Shown: positions 33,669 to 43,073, counted from the first letter of the stretch. The stretch is 55,043 nt of DNA from MESE01 sp036675035 (GCA_036675035.1 JAKFFO010000220.1:1-55043), one strand, 5' to 3'. A program made the numbers and translations. Notes: generated by a model not told the origin, from the letters alone.

Positions 33669-34076
33669 ATGGTCGGTATCCTGCTGTTAACACATGCGCC
33701 ACTGGGTCACGCCTTTATCGAGGCGGCCAGTCATGTGTTTCGTGCGCGTCCGGAGCGAATTGAAGCGATCGATGTCTGGGCCGATCAGGATCCGATCGAA
33801 GTAAGGCGGCTTGCCAACGATGCCATAGCGCGGGTGGATGACGGCAGCGGCGTGCTGGTCATTACCGATGTGATGGGCGGTACGCCGTCCAATTGCACAT
33901 TGCCGTTATGCCAGCCGGGCCGCGTTGAAGTCATCGCCGGCATCAGTCTCCCAATGCTGCTGCGCGCGATCACCTATCGCAACGATACGCTCGACGTGGT
34001 GGTCGAAATGGCGCTCGCCGGCGGACAAAACGGCGCGGTCAAGGTTGATAACCGGGTTCGCCTGTCTCCCAATTAA
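33669..34076 (+). CDS. PTS EIIA component, mannose type
   Basis: This 135-residue EIIA-Man (ManX) domain has phosphorylated His9 in LLTHAPLGHAF, with the conserved VITDVMGGTPSN and PMLLRAITYR segments. No EIIB, EIIC or EIID gene is near, so it is part of a regulatory, not sugar-transporting, cascade with HPr and EI downstream. In betaproteobacteria this gene links the PTS to control of carbon storage and other processes. The ATG is weakly supported by a ribosome-binding site (GTAAG). Confidence 0.9.
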   Translation: MVGILLLTHAPLGHAFIEAASHVFRARPERIEAIDVWADQDPIEVRRLANDAIARVDDGSGVLVITDVMGGTPSNCTLPLCQPGRVEVIAGISLPMLLRAITYRNDTLDVVVEMALAGGQNGAVKVDNRVRLSPN

Positions 34077-34096
34077 AAACGGAAAATAATTAAAAA

Positions 34097-34366
34097 ATGA
34101 TTCAACAGGAAGTGGAAATCATCAACAAGCTGGGCTTGCATGCACGGGCCTCGGCCAAATTGACCCAGCTTGCAGCGAAGTTCCAGAGCGAAGTCTGGAT
34201 GACCCGCAACAAGCGGCGGGTCAACGCCAAGTCGATCATGGGAGTCATGATGCTGGCCGCAGGCAAAGGCGCCGTGGTGGCGCTCGAAGCCAACGGGCCG
34301 GATGAAAAGGAATGCATCGACGCGATGCTGCAACTGATCGGCAATCGGTTCGACGAAGGCGAGTAG
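34097..34366 (+). CDS. ptsH: Phosphocarrier protein HPr
   Basis: This 89-residue protein has catalytic His15 (NKLGLHARASAKL) and Ser46 (NAKSIMGVMML), so both the EI-dependent site and the HPr-kinase site are kept. It passes phosphate from EI to EIIA-Man and probably to EIIA-Ntr encoded elsewhere. It sits 20 bp after the EIIA gene and 28 bp before ptsI. Confidence 0.95.
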   Translation: MIQQEVEIINKLGLHARASAKLTQLAAKFQSEVWMTRNKRRVNAKSIMGVMMLAAGKGAVVALEANGPDEKECIDAMLQLIGNRFDEGE

Positions 34367-34394
34367 TCTTCGATTTATCTACAGGCGCATATCG

Positions 34395-36146
34395 ATGGCA
34401 TCCTTTACGCTTCACGGCATACCGGTTTCGCGCGGCATCGCAATCGGCCGTGCGCACCTGCTTGCGCCGGCTGCGCTCGATGTCAGGCATTACCTGATCG
34501 AAGCGGAACAGGTCGAGGCGGAAGTGCAGCGTCTGCAGGACGCGATCGAGACGGTGCACCGCGAATTGCAGGTAATCTGGAAAGACCTGCCGCAGGATGC
34601 TCCTGCGGAATTGGGCGCATTCCTCGATGTTCATGCGCTGATCCTGTCGGACCCGATGATTTCGGAGGCGCCGCTCGATATCATCCGTACCCGCCACTAC
34701 AACGCCGAATGGGCGCTGGTGACCCAGATCGATGAGCTGTCGGCGCAGTTCGACGAGATCGAAGATCCGTATCTGCGCGAACGCAAGAACGATATTCAAC
34801 AGGTTGGCGAGCGCGTGCTGAAGGTATTGACCGGCACCGCGACCGCATTGCTGCGACTGAACGGCGCCGAACAATCGACCGCGCACGTGATCGTGATTGC
34901 GCACGATATCTCGCCTGCCGACATGCTGCAATTCCGGGATCGCGCATTTGGAGGGTTTGTCACCGATGTCGGCGGCCAAAACTCGCATACGTCGATTGTC
35001 GCGCGCAGCCTGGACATTCCGGCAGTGGTAGGCATGGCCAATGCGTCGGCGCTGATTGCGCAGGACGACTGGGTGATTATCGACGGCGATGCCGGCGTCG
35101 TGATTGTCGAGCCGACCCCGATCGTTCTGGACCAGTATCGTGAACGGCAGGCCCAATTGATGCGCGAGCGAAAAAAGCTCGGCAAGCTCAGGAGGACGCC
35201 GGCAGTCACACGCGATGGCACTGAAATCGCGCTGCTTGCCAACATCGAATTACCCGATGATTGTGCCGCAGCGCTGGAGGCCGGCGCTATCGGTGTCGGC
35301 CTGTTCCGTTCCGAGTTTTTGTTCATGGGGCGTACCGGATACGCGAATCGGCTGCCGTCCGAGGACGAACAGTTCGAGTCCTACCGGAAGGCGGTGGTCG
35401 CGATGAAAGGCCGGCCGGTTACGATCCGCACCCTTGATATCGGCGCGGACAAGCCGATCGGTCCGGCCGAGGAAACGGCACTCAATCCTGCCCTCGGCCT
35501 GCGCGCCATTCGCTATTGCCTGGCCGAGCCCCAGATGTTCCTGGCCCAGTTGCGGGCGATATTGCGCGCCTCCGCGTTTGGCCCGGTCAAGTTGCTGATT
35601 CCGATGCTCGCGCATGCGTTCGAAATCGATCAGACGCTGGCGATGATCGATCAGGCGAAAGAACAATTGCGGGAGGCGAACAAGAAGTTCGACCCGTCGA
35701 TTCCGATCGGTGCAATGATCGAAATTCCGGCCGCAGCGCTGGCCTTGCCGATGTTCGTCAAGCGCATGGATTTCCTGTCGGTCGGCACCAACGACTTGAT
35801 TCAATACCTGCTGGCGATCGACCGGGTCGATCATGAAGTCGCCCATCTGTACAATCCGCTGCACCCGGCGGTCCTGTACCTGATCGCAAATACGATCGCA
35901 ACCGGAACCAAGGCCGGGGTCCCGGTATCGCTATGCGGTGAAATGGCGGGTGACACGAAGTTGACGCGCTTGCTGCTTGGAATGGGTCTGCGCGAATTCT
36001 CGATGCATCCGGCCCAACTGCTCTCGGTGAAGCAGGAAATATTGAACACCGACCTCGCTGCCATCGCGCCGCAAACAAAAAAAATCATGCGAACTGCCGA
36101 GCCGTCCGCAATTGCCGACGCAGTCGAGCAATTACGCATGTTGTGA
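34395..36146 (+). CDS. ptsI: Phosphoenolpyruvate-protein phosphotransferase (Enzyme I)
   Basis: This 583-residue enzyme starts the phosphorelay from phosphoenolpyruvate. Catalytic His198 is in the GGQNSHTSIVARSL motif, and the PEP-binding half has GLFRSEFLFMGR, TLDIGADKP, FLSVGTNDLIQYLLA and the catalytic Cys514 in SLCGEMAGD. The N-terminal HPr-binding helices (about 30-140) are present. The length is close to E. coli PtsI (575). It ends the operon; a hairpin without T-tract follows at 36155. Confidence 0.95.
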   Translation: MASFTLHGIPVSRGIAIGRAHLLAPAALDVRHYLIEAEQVEAEVQRLQDAIETVHRELQVIWKDLPQDAPAELGAFLDVHALILSDPMISEAPLDIIRTRHYNAEWALVTQIDELSAQFDEIEDPYLRERKNDIQQVGERVLKVLTGTATALLRLNGAEQSTAHVIVIAHDISPADMLQFRDRAFGGFVTDVGGQNSHTSIVARSLDIPAVVGMANASALIAQDDWVIIDGDAGVVIVEPTPIVLDQYRERQAQLMRERKKLGKLRRTPAVTRDGTEIALLANIELPDDCAAALEAGAIGVGLFRSEFLFMGRTGYANRLPSEDEQFESYRKAVVAMKGRPVTIRTLDIGADKPIGPAEETALNPALGLRAIRYCLAEPQMFLAQLRAILRASAFGPVKLLIPMLAHAFEIDQTLAMIDQAKEQLREANKKFDPSIPIGAMIEIPAAALALPMFVKRMDFLSVGTNDLIQYLLAIDRVDHEVAHLYNPLHPAVLYLIANTIATGTKAGVPVSLCGEMAGDTKLTRLLLGMGLREFSMHPAQLLSVKQEILNTDLAAIAPQTKKIMRTAEPSAIADAVEQLRML

Positions 36147-36154
36147 CGGGTAAT

Positions 36155-36181
36155 GGCAGACCGCACTCACGCGGTCGTGCC
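36155..36181. terminator. Possible bidirectional hairpin between ptsI and the stress-protein gene
   Basis: GGCAGACCGC (36155-36164) pairs with GCGGTC and, past one unpaired base, TGCC (36171-36181). Neither strand has a T-tract, so termination would be weak or factor-dependent. It lies between converging genes. Confidence 0.35.
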
Positions 36182-36207
36182 AGGTTTGCCGGCGCTTTGG
36201 ATTCTGC

Positions 36208-36633
36208 TTATTTGACCAGCGTCACAGGCACCTTGCCGGACTGCAGCACTTCGCTGGCAACCGAGCCGAGCAGCAGGTTGGCGAGCCCGGTGCGCCCTTG
36301 CGTTCCCATCACAATCTGGTCGAACTGATGCTGCTGCGCGAAATTGATGATAGTTTCTGCAGTGTGTCCGATTGCCAGATGTTCGCTGAATGGCACGCCT
36401 GCCTGCTTTAAAAGCGAAGCCGCCCCGGCCAGTGCCTGGCGGCCTTCATCCCGGTAATAACCGTCCAGATCGTCTTTGCTGACAAACATCCGCGCGTGAC
36501 CGGATTCGACCGGTACCTGCACGTTCAGCAGGTGAATGTCCAGTTGTCCGGTAGCCTGAAACTGCTTGATGACAGTGGAAACCGCGCGCTCGGCGTGCTG
36601 TGAACCGTCGACAGGAATGAGTATTTTTTGCAT
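36208..36633 (-). CDS. Universal stress protein (UspA family)
   Basis: This 141-residue protein has the ATP-binding motif of the Usp fold near its end (GTQGRTGLANLLLGSVA, the G-x2-G-x9-G[S/T] pattern) and an N-terminal PVDGSQHAERAV. It is cytoplasmic and dimeric in the family. AGAGG precedes the ATG by eight bases. The TerC-family gene ends 15 bp upstream on the same strand, so they are probably transcribed together. Confidence 0.9.
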   Translation of the reverse strand: MQKILIPVDGSQHAERAVSTVIKQFQATGQLDIHLLNVQVPVESGHARMFVSKDDLDGYYRDEGRQALAGAASLLKQAGVPFSEHLAIGHTAETIINFAQQHQFDQIVMGTQGRTGLANLLLGSVASEVLQSGKVPVTLVK

Positions 36634-36648
36634 GTTGGATGGCCTCTT

Positions 36649-37395
36649 TTATCGGGATGGGGATGAGTGATCTTTCGATTCATCCAGCGACAGCTCGGTC
36701 ACCGCCCGGGGTTTCGCTTGCATGCGGCGTGCAAGCAGTTTTCCTGTAGCGACGACCAGGACCGCACCTGCGAGTGAGGCCAGATAGTGGTACCAGTCAG
36801 GCAGCGGTTCGACATACGGTTTCAGTGCGATATCGTGGAACATCATTTCGCCGGCAATCCATCCGAGCAACGCGCCGCCAAGCGTAATGACGATCGGGAA
36901 ACGATCCATCAGGTTGAGCACGAATTTGCTGCCCCATACGATGATCGGAATGCTGAACAGGATACCGAACACCACCAGGCCGAAACTGTCCTTTGCTGCG
37001 CCAGCCACCGCCACGACATTGTCCAGGCTCATTACCGCATCCGCGACCACGATGGTTTTGATTGCGCCGATAAGACTGGTACTGGCCGCGATTTCGGCAT
37101 GACCTTCGCCTTCCTCCGGCAACAGAAGCTTGACGCCGATCCATAACAGCAGCACCGCGCCCACCAGTTTCAGATAGGGCATCGCCAGCAATTGCAATGC
37201 AAAGAAAAGCAGGATGATGCGCAATCCGATTGCGCCGACCACGCCCCACATGATGCCTTTTTTGCGCTGTGCTTCCGGAAGGCGGCGGCAGGCAAGCGCA
37301 ATGACCACCGCATTGTCGCCTCCAAGCAGAATATCGATCGCTATAATTTGCAGCAGGGCAAGCCAGAAGCCTGGCGCCGACATGAACTCAAACAT
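36649..37395 (-). CDS. TerC family integral membrane protein (YjbE-like)
   Basis: This 248-residue membrane protein has about seven helices and the paired acidic motifs of the family: DILLGGDNAVVIALA in helix 1 and DAVMSLDNVVAVAG in the middle. TerC relatives export manganese or help metallate exported proteins; tellurite resistance is a historical name. GAGGT lies eight bases before the ATG. I looked for the yybP-ykoY manganese riboswitch upstream and did not find its conserved elements. Confidence 0.85.
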   Translation of the reverse strand: MFEFMSAPGFWLALLQIIAIDILLGGDNAVVIALACRRLPEAQRKKGIMWGVVGAIGLRIILLFFALQLLAMPYLKLVGAVLLLWIGVKLLLPEEGEGHAEIAASTSLIGAIKTIVVADAVMSLDNVVAVAGAAKDSFGLVVFGILFSIPIIVWGSKFVLNLMDRFPIVITLGGALLGWIAGEMMFHDIALKPYVEPLPDWYHYLASLAGAVLVVATGKLLARRMQAKPRAVTELSLDESKDHSSPSR

Positions 37396-37762
37396 TGATT
37401 ACACCTCGTGTCGCGGTGGGCAAGCGCCCAGTCTTGGAAAATTTCTTTCCGGGTTATCGGAATGATCGATTGCGATATTTCTAGGTGCCGTTAAAAAACC
37501 GACAAGCACGCAGTATACCGTAGCGCGCTTTCACCGGTCTCGTGAAAAACCCCCAATTGACGGCATTCCGCGAGTTGGTTATTCTTACGCAATTGCGCCG
37601 ATTTGATATCAGCTTGCGGGCGCATAACAAATACGGCTAAAGCGTGCTTGAACACAAGCCTGAAATAGCCCGACAAGCGAATTGCTTTCGGGCTTTTTTG
37701 TTTTTTGCCCGAGTCTCGCTGGTCTCGCAATTGGCAGTACAGCATTACGCAATCAAAACAAT
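37396..37762. other. Intergenic region with metX leader
   Basis: This divergent region of 367 bp between the TerC-family gene and metX has no protein gene. GGGC-GCTT-GCCC near 37427 (minus-strand sense) is a small hairpin in the TerC leader. The metX side carries a short hairpin and an intrinsic terminator, annotated separately. Confidence 0.5.
37646..37699 (+). terminator. Leader hairpin plus intrinsic terminator upstream of metX
   Basis: GCTTG-AACA-CAAGC (37646-37659) is followed by GCCCGA (37668-37673) pairing with TCGGGC (37688-37693) and six T (37694-37699). The terminator is 63 bp before the metX start, and no plus-strand gene lies between ptsI and it. It is therefore either an attenuator in the metX leader or the end of a small RNA. 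Confidence 0.65.
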
Positions 37763-38926
37763 ATGAAATCTATCGGAATCGTGTCACCGCAGGCAATGCA
37801 TTTCCCTGCGCCGCTGCAATTGCGCAGCGGTGGATCGCTTGCCGACTACACCCTGGTATATGAAACCTACGGCACCTTGAATGCCGATCGCACCAACGCG
37901 GTGCTGATTTGTCATGCATTGAATGCTTCCCATCATGTCGCTGGCGTATATGCCGGCGAGAGTGGTGCCAAAAACACCGGATGGTGGGACAACATGGTGG
38001 GCCCCGGCAAACCGGTCGATACCGACAGGTTCTTCGTCATCGGCATCAATAATCTCGGGTCCTGCTTCGGTTCCACCGGGCCGATGCATGTCAATGCCGC
38101 AACCGGAAAACCGTATGGCGCGACATTTCCGGTGGTGACGGTCGAAGACTGGGTGAATGCGCAAGCGCGCCTGGCCGATGCCCTTGGCATCGCGCAGTTC
38201 GCGGCCGTCATGGGCGGCTCGCTGGGCGGGATGCAGGCAATGGCATGGAGCATCATGTATCCGCAGCGGCTGCGCCATTCGGTGGTGATTGCCGCCACGT
38301 CGAAACTGTCGGCGCAAAACATTGCATTCAACGATGTGGCGCGCCAGGCGATCCTGACCGATCCGGATTATCACGGCGGCGATTATTACGCGCATGGCGT
38401 GGTGCCGAAAAACGGCTTGCGCGTGGCGCGCATGATCGGCCACATCACTTATCTTTCCAACGCCGACATGGCTGAAAAATTCGGCCGCGTCCTGCGTAAC
38501 GGCGATTATCAATTCGGCTTCGGCATCGATTTCGAAATCGAATCGTACCTGCGCTATCAGGGCGAGAAGTTTTCCGAATATTTTGACGCCAACACTTACC
38601 TGCTCATCACCAAGGCGCTGGATTATTTCGATCCGGCACGTGCCTTCAACGGTGACCTCACCAGTGCGCTTGCGAATACCGAGGCGGAATTTTTGCTGGT
38701 GTCGTTTTCGACCGACTGGCGCTTTGCGCCGGCGTGCAGCCGCGAGATCGTCCAGGCGCTTGTCAACAACCGGCGCAAGGTAACCTATGCCGAGATCGAT
38801 GCGCCGCATGGTCATGATGCGTTCCTGCTTGAAGATCCGCGCTACTTGAATGTAGTGCGTTCCTATTACAACAATATATGGAAAGAGATCGCGGTTGCCG
38901 GAACCGGCCAGGAGGTGACTTCATGA
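37763..38926 (+). CDS. metX: Homoserine O-acyltransferase MetX
   Basis: This 387-residue alpha/beta hydrolase-fold enzyme has catalytic Ser153 in GGSLGGMQA, Asp in FSTDWRF and His351 in PHGHDAFL. It activates homoserine for methionine synthesis by O-acylation. MetX proteins paired with metW in proteobacteria are often succinyl- rather than acetyltransferases; the acyl donor is not settled here. I chose ATG 37763 (MKSIGIVSP) over the longer frame from 37682, since the upstream codons read through the terminator T-tract. The stop overlaps metW by ATGA. Confidence 0.92.
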   Translation: MKSIGIVSPQAMHFPAPLQLRSGGSLADYTLVYETYGTLNADRTNAVLICHALNASHHVAGVYAGESGAKNTGWWDNMVGPGKPVDTDRFFVIGINNLGSCFGSTGPMHVNAATGKPYGATFPVVTVEDWVNAQARLADALGIAQFAAVMGGSLGGMQAMAWSIMYPQRLRHSVVIAATSKLSAQNIAFNDVARQAILTDPDYHGGDYYAHGVVPKNGLRVARMIGHITYLSNADMAEKFGRVLRNGDYQFGFGIDFEIESYLRYQGEKFSEYFDANTYLLITKALDYFDPARAFNGDLTSALANTEAEFLLVSFSTDWRFAPACSREIVQALVNNRRKVTYAEIDAPHGHDAFLLEDPRYLNVVRSYYNNIWKEIAVAGTGQEVTS

Positions 38927-39537
38927 ATTTTCACCAACTCAGCGTATTGCGCGCAGATCTTGCTTTTATAGCGCACTGGGTGCGCGAAGGCTCACAGGTG
39001 CTGGACCTGGGTTGCGGCGACGGCGTCATGCTCGATTATCTGCAGTCCGATAAGCATTGCTTCGGCTATGGCATTGAGATCGACGATGAGAAAATCCCGG
39101 CCTGCATCGAGCGCAACGTGATGGTAATCCAGCAAGACCTTGAGGCCGGGCTGGCGATCTTTGCCAACAATGCATTCGACACGGTACTCTGTCTGTCGGC
39201 GCTGCAGATGATGAAGAATGTCGAAGGCATTCTGCGCGAAATCGCGCGTGTGGGGCGCGAAGCCATTGTGTCGTTTCCGAATTTTGCCTACTGGCCGCAT
39301 CGAGTCTCATTGCTTCGGGGCCGCATGCCGGTGTCGAAAAGCCTGCCGTACGAATGGTACGACACACCGAACCTGCGGTGCGCGACCATCAAGGATTTCG
39401 AGGAACTTGCCAACGAAGTGGGTCTCGAAGTAATCGAATGCGTCGCATTGGACGAGCAAGGCAAGCCTGTTTCAACCTTGCCAAACTGGCGCGGCAGTCT
39501 TGCCGTGTTCCGCCTGCGTAAAAAGAATCCTGCATGA
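38923..39537 (+). CDS. metW: Methionine biosynthesis protein MetW
   Basis: This 204-residue methyltransferase-fold protein has motif I VLDLGCGDGVML (about residues 27-38) and the family stretch RVGREAIVSFPNFAYWPHR, then KSLPYEWYDTPN. MetW is needed with MetX for homoserine acylation in several proteobacteria. The ATG (38923) overlaps the metX stop, so the two are translationally coupled. An upstream in-frame ATG inside metX is not the start. Confidence 0.92.
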   Translation: MNFHQLSVLRADLAFIAHWVREGSQVLDLGCGDGVMLDYLQSDKHCFGYGIEIDDEKIPACIERNVMVIQQDLEAGLAIFANNAFDTVLCLSALQMMKNVEGILREIARVGREAIVSFPNFAYWPHRVSLLRGRMPVSKSLPYEWYDTPNLRCATIKDFEELANEVGLEVIECVALDEQGKPVSTLPNWRGSLAVFRLRKKNPA

Positions 39538-39739
39538 ATGTGACGCTCGTCCAGTCGATTGCCCGGCCTGAAATTTTTCGGTCAAGATTGTTCGGCATTG
39601 GCCTGCGATATTTTTTCAACGCTTTCTTTCAGCGATTGACAGTGATCCATCGCTACCGGTGCAATTGGCTGCATGCCGGCCCGACCTGCGCCGGCTCTCG
39701 GTATCCCGAGCATGCGCCGTCTAACCAGGAATACGCTCA

Positions 39740-41038
39740 ATGAAAGCCAACGATAACGGGACCAAGGCCGCGCCGCGGATCCGCGATGCCTTCCTGCATC
39801 CTTCGGCCTGGACCATGTTCTTTTTCGGCTTCGCATCCGGCCTGCCCTTCCTGCTGGTGGCCGGAACTCTGGCCTACTGGCTCAGGGAAAACGGCATCAC
39901 GCTGAGAGATATCACCATGATCGCCAGCGCCGGCATGGCGTATTCATTCAAGTTTCTGTGGGCGCCGCTGGTCGATCGGGTCCGGCTGCCGCTGCTGGGA
40001 CGGCTGGGCCAGCGCAGAAGCTGGCTGTTGCTGACCCAGCTACTGGTTATGGGTGGGCTGATGGCGATGGCTTCGGTGACGCCATCGCAGCTGGGGCTGT
40101 TCGTCGGGCTGACTCTGCTGGTCGCCTTTGCCGGTGCCACGCTGGACATCGCGGTGGACGCCTATCGCATCGAGATCGCGCCGATCGAGGCGCAGGGGGC
40201 ACTGGTGGCCACCTATTCGCTGGGCTACCGGCTGGCGCTGATCGTCACCGGCGCACTGGCGCTGGTGCTGGCCGACCACGCCATATGGCCCAATGTCTAC
40301 CGGACGATGGCAGCCTTCATGCTGGTACCGGTTGTGGCCAATCTGATGACGCATGAGCCGGAAGTGTTGCGGATACGGGCGCAGACCTGGGCTCAGGGTC
40401 TGCGCGAAGGCGTGGTCGAGCCATTTGCCGATTTTTTCCGCCGTTTCGGAGGGCAGGTGGGGCTGATGATCCTGCTCTTCATCCTGCTGTTCAAGGTCTC
40501 CGATCAAGCGCTGGTGGGCGGCATCATGGGCCCGTTCTACCTGGATCAGGGTTTCAGCAAAACCGAAATTGCCACCGTCTCGAAGATCTACGGCATCTGG
40601 GTCGGCATCGCCGGTGCCTTTCTCGGCGGCGTTGCGGTAGTGCGCTGGGGTGTGGAGCGCGCACTGCTGATCGGCATTGTACTGGGAGCACTGAGCAACC
40701 TGCTGTACTTGTGGCTGATCGGCGCGAACGGTAATGTCGCGATGCTGGCGCTGGTAATTTCCGGTGAAAATCTGGCTCAAGGTTTGCTTGGCACTACCGC
40801 GGTGGCCTATCTGTCGGCACTGGTGAACCAGCGCTATACCGCTACACAGTACGCGCTGTTCAGCTCCCTGATCACGCTGCCGGGCAAGGCGCTGGGATTT
40901 TACTCCGGTCGCATCGTCGAGGCGGTAGGGTACGCTCCATATTTCTGGATCACCACGCTGGCCATCGTTCCGGCCGTCGCGTTGTACTTCTGGCTCTGGC
41001 CACGGGTCAGGCTGGGCGGCGATACCCGCGCGAACTGA
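39740..41038 (+). CDS. ampG: AmpG family muropeptide permease
   Basis: This 432-residue MFS-fold protein has 12 or more helices. Typical segments are FFFGFASGLPFLLVAGTL, SFKFLWAPLVDRVRLP, GATLDIAVDAYRIE, GPFYLDQGFSKTEIATVSK and the C-terminal SSLITLPGKALGFYSG. AmpG imports anhydromuropeptides for cell-wall recycling. AGGA lies twelve bases before the ATG. It looks more G+C-rich and more CTG-biased than metX-metW and the M48 gene on either side, which may reflect a different origin. Confidence 0.88.
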   Translation: MKANDNGTKAAPRIRDAFLHPSAWTMFFFGFASGLPFLLVAGTLAYWLRENGITLRDITMIASAGMAYSFKFLWAPLVDRVRLPLLGRLGQRRSWLLLTQLLVMGGLMAMASVTPSQLGLFVGLTLLVAFAGATLDIAVDAYRIEIAPIEAQGALVATYSLGYRLALIVTGALALVLADHAIWPNVYRTMAAFMLVPVVANLMTHEPEVLRIRAQTWAQGLREGVVEPFADFFRRFGGQVGLMILLFILLFKVSDQALVGGIMGPFYLDQGFSKTEIATVSKIYGIWVGIAGAFLGGVAVVRWGVERALLIGIVLGALSNLLYLWLIGANGNVAMLALVISGENLAQGLLGTTAVAYLSALVNQRYTATQYALFSSLITLPGKALGFYSGRIVEAVGYAPYFWITTLAIVPAVALYFWLWPRVRLGGDTRAN

Positions 41039-41129
41039 AGCGTTGTTTGCATGATCGACGCCGAAACGTGGATATCGATGGTCGGCTACGGATCAGGACG
41101 ATTTTGATTTCCACAGAAAAGGGTAAGCG

Positions 41130-42005
41130 ATGAAACGTTTGATGTCGGCGGCGCTGATATCGGTCACGCTGCTGGCGGGACCTGCATATGCAAAAGATCA
41201 GGCAAGTGCGGATGGCGTTAAAGTAGACAAGATGTCGCCGCTGCGCAAGCTGGTGCCTGACGAGCAACTGGAAGCAGCAGCCACCCAGCAGTATACGGAT
41301 TTGAAGGCAGAGGCGCGGCAAAAGGGCGTTCTGGTCGCAGAGGCCGATCCGCGGGTGCAGCGCCTGCGCGCCATTGCAAAGAAAATCATTCCGCATTCCG
41401 AGCGCTGGAACGAGCGCGCCGAGAAGTGGCAATGGGAAGTGAACCTGATTGATGTGCAAGACGTGAACGCGTTCTGCATGCCGGGTGGGAAAATCGCATT
41501 TTTCAGCGGCCTTGTCGACAAGCTGAAATTGACCGATGATGAAGTGGCCATCGTAATGGGACATGAAATTGCGCATGCGTTGCGTGAGCATGGACGTGCG
41601 CGCATGGCAAAGGGAACCTTATTGCAGCTGGGTGCGGCGCTCGGTTCCGCGATATTCGGCCTGGGCGATACCGGCCAGGTTCTGGTTGGTCAGGGCGCGC
41701 AATTGGCATTCCTGAAATTTTCGCGCGACGATGAAACCGAAGCGGACATTGTCGGTCTCGATATCGTTGCGCGTGCCGGTTATGATCCGCGAGCCGGTAT
41801 CGCGCTGTGGAAGAAAATGGAAGCACTGAACAAAGGGGCGCCGCCGCAATGGCTGTCTTCACATCCCGCCGGAAAGAACCGGATTACGCAGATGCAGAAG
41901 CATCTGCCGGATGTGATGCCATTGTATGCCAAGGCCAGAGGGGTCGATATCAGGAAGTTGCCGCCGTACCGGACCAACGTGCAGGGGATAGCGCCGGTCA
42001 AATGA
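41130..42005 (+). CDS. M48 family zinc metalloprotease, exported
   Basis: This 291-residue protein has a signal peptide (1-21, cleavage after AGPAYA) and the zinc site His145-Glu146-x-x-His149 (GHEIAHALREH), with the third ligand in DDETEADIVGLDI. The SSHPAGKNRI stretch is usual for periplasmic M48C proteases of the BepA/LoiP kind, which handle misfolded outer membrane proteins. The start is preceded by GGGTAAG. No TPR domain follows, so it is closer to the short LoiP/YcaL type. Confidence 0.88.
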   Translation: MKRLMSAALISVTLLAGPAYAKDQASADGVKVDKMSPLRKLVPDEQLEAAATQQYTDLKAEARQKGVLVAEADPRVQRLRAIAKKIIPHSERWNERAEKWQWEVNLIDVQDVNAFCMPGGKIAFFSGLVDKLKLTDDEVAIVMGHEIAHALREHGRARMAKGTLLQLGAALGSAIFGLGDTGQVLVGQGAQLAFLKFSRDDETEADIVGLDIVARAGYDPRAGIALWKKMEALNKGAPPQWLSSHPAGKNRITQMQKHLPDVMPLYAKARGVDIRKLPPYRTNVQGIAPVK

Positions 42006-42040
42006 TGGGTTGATTTGGCATGGGTAGTGCCCCCTGCTTG

Positions 42041-42811
42041 TCAGCTTGACGCGTACTCGATGGTCAGTGGTGCATGATCCGAGAAGCGTTCATCCTTGTA
42101 GATTGACACCACGCTGGCTTTGGTCGCGATGCCGGGCGTAGCGACATGATAGTCGATGCGCCATCCGACATTCTTGGCCCAGGCCTGGCCGCGATTGCTC
42201 CACCAGGTATATTGGTCGGCTCGCGTATCGACGCGGCGAAATACATCGACCAGCGCAAGTTCGTCAAAGATGCGCGACATCCATTCGCGCTCCTCCGGCA
42301 AGAAACCGGAGTTCTTTCGATTACCCTTCCAGTTTTTCAGGTCGATTTCCTTGTGGGCGATATTCCAGTCACCGCAGATCACGATTTCGCGCCCGCTTGA
42401 CTTGAGCGCCATCAGGTGAGGCAGGAAAACCTCCATGAAACGGAACTTCGCCAGTTGCCGTTCCTCGCTGGACGAACCGGATGGGCAATAGACCGAAATG
42501 ACCGAAAGGCCGTCGAAATCGCATTGCACATAACGTCCCTCCGCATCGAACTCCTCGCAGCCGAAACCGAGTTGCACATGAGCCGGCTTTGTCTTGCAGT
42601 AAACACCCGCTCCCGAATAGCCTTTTTTTTCGGCATAGTGGAAGTAACCGTTATAGCCTTCAGGTGCCAGAAACTCCGGCGTCATGTCGCTTGCCTGCGC
42701 CTTGAGTTCCTGCACGCAGACGAAGTCGGCGTTTTGTGCGGCCATCCATTTAAAGAACCCTTTTTTGGCAGCGGAGCGGATACCGTTCAGATTGGCTGAA
42801 ATGATTTTCAT
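42041..42811 (-). CDS. xth: Exodeoxyribonuclease III
   Basis: This 256-residue endonuclease/exonuclease/phosphatase-fold enzyme for base-excision repair has the sites SANLNGIRSA, CVQELKA (metal-binding Glu), CGDWNIAH (catalytic Asp/Asn) and the Asp-His pair in FSDHAPLTIEY. I use ATG 42811 (MKIISANLNG), the conserved start; the frame extends to 42901 but that stretch is unlike the family. pyrE is divergent, 262 bp away. Confidence 0.92.
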   Translation of the reverse strand: MKIISANLNGIRSAAKKGFFKWMAAQNADFVCVQELKAQASDMTPEFLAPEGYNGYFHYAEKKGYSGAGVYCKTKPAHVQLGFGCEEFDAEGRYVQCDFDGLSVISVYCPSGSSSEERQLAKFRFMEVFLPHLMALKSSGREIVICGDWNIAHKEIDLKNWKGNRKNSGFLPEEREWMSRIFDELALVDVFRRVDTRADQYTWWSNRGQAWAKNVGWRIDYHVATPGIATKASVVSIYKDERFSDHAPLTIEYASS

Positions 42812-43073
42812 TGAAGACGTTCTTGAGAAATATTCGCAATAGGATAACTCATCCAAACTCTTTTCACGTCCACTACGGAGGTCGCTTGGCATACCGGACA
42901 TGCGGCCACCGGCTGGGAATCGAGTCGGATCCGTGCCGGATGCACCAAGAGTGTTGTAAGCGCAGGCACCTTACTTGCATTGGTGGTAATAGGAGCCCGA
43001 TATCCATATAAAATTAAGCCTGCATGGCTTGAAAATAACAAATTTCGTCACTTTTTTAGAATACGGCTTCTGT

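Noticed and set aside
37396..37520. yybP-ykoY manganese riboswitch before the TerC-family gene
   Set aside because: The conserved GGGGAGTA-type elements and junction sequences are not found on the minus strand; only a small GGGC/GCCC hairpin is present.
37784..38815. 343-codon open frame antisense to metX
   Set aside because: metX is complete with its catalytic triad; the antisense frame is a codon-bias shadow.
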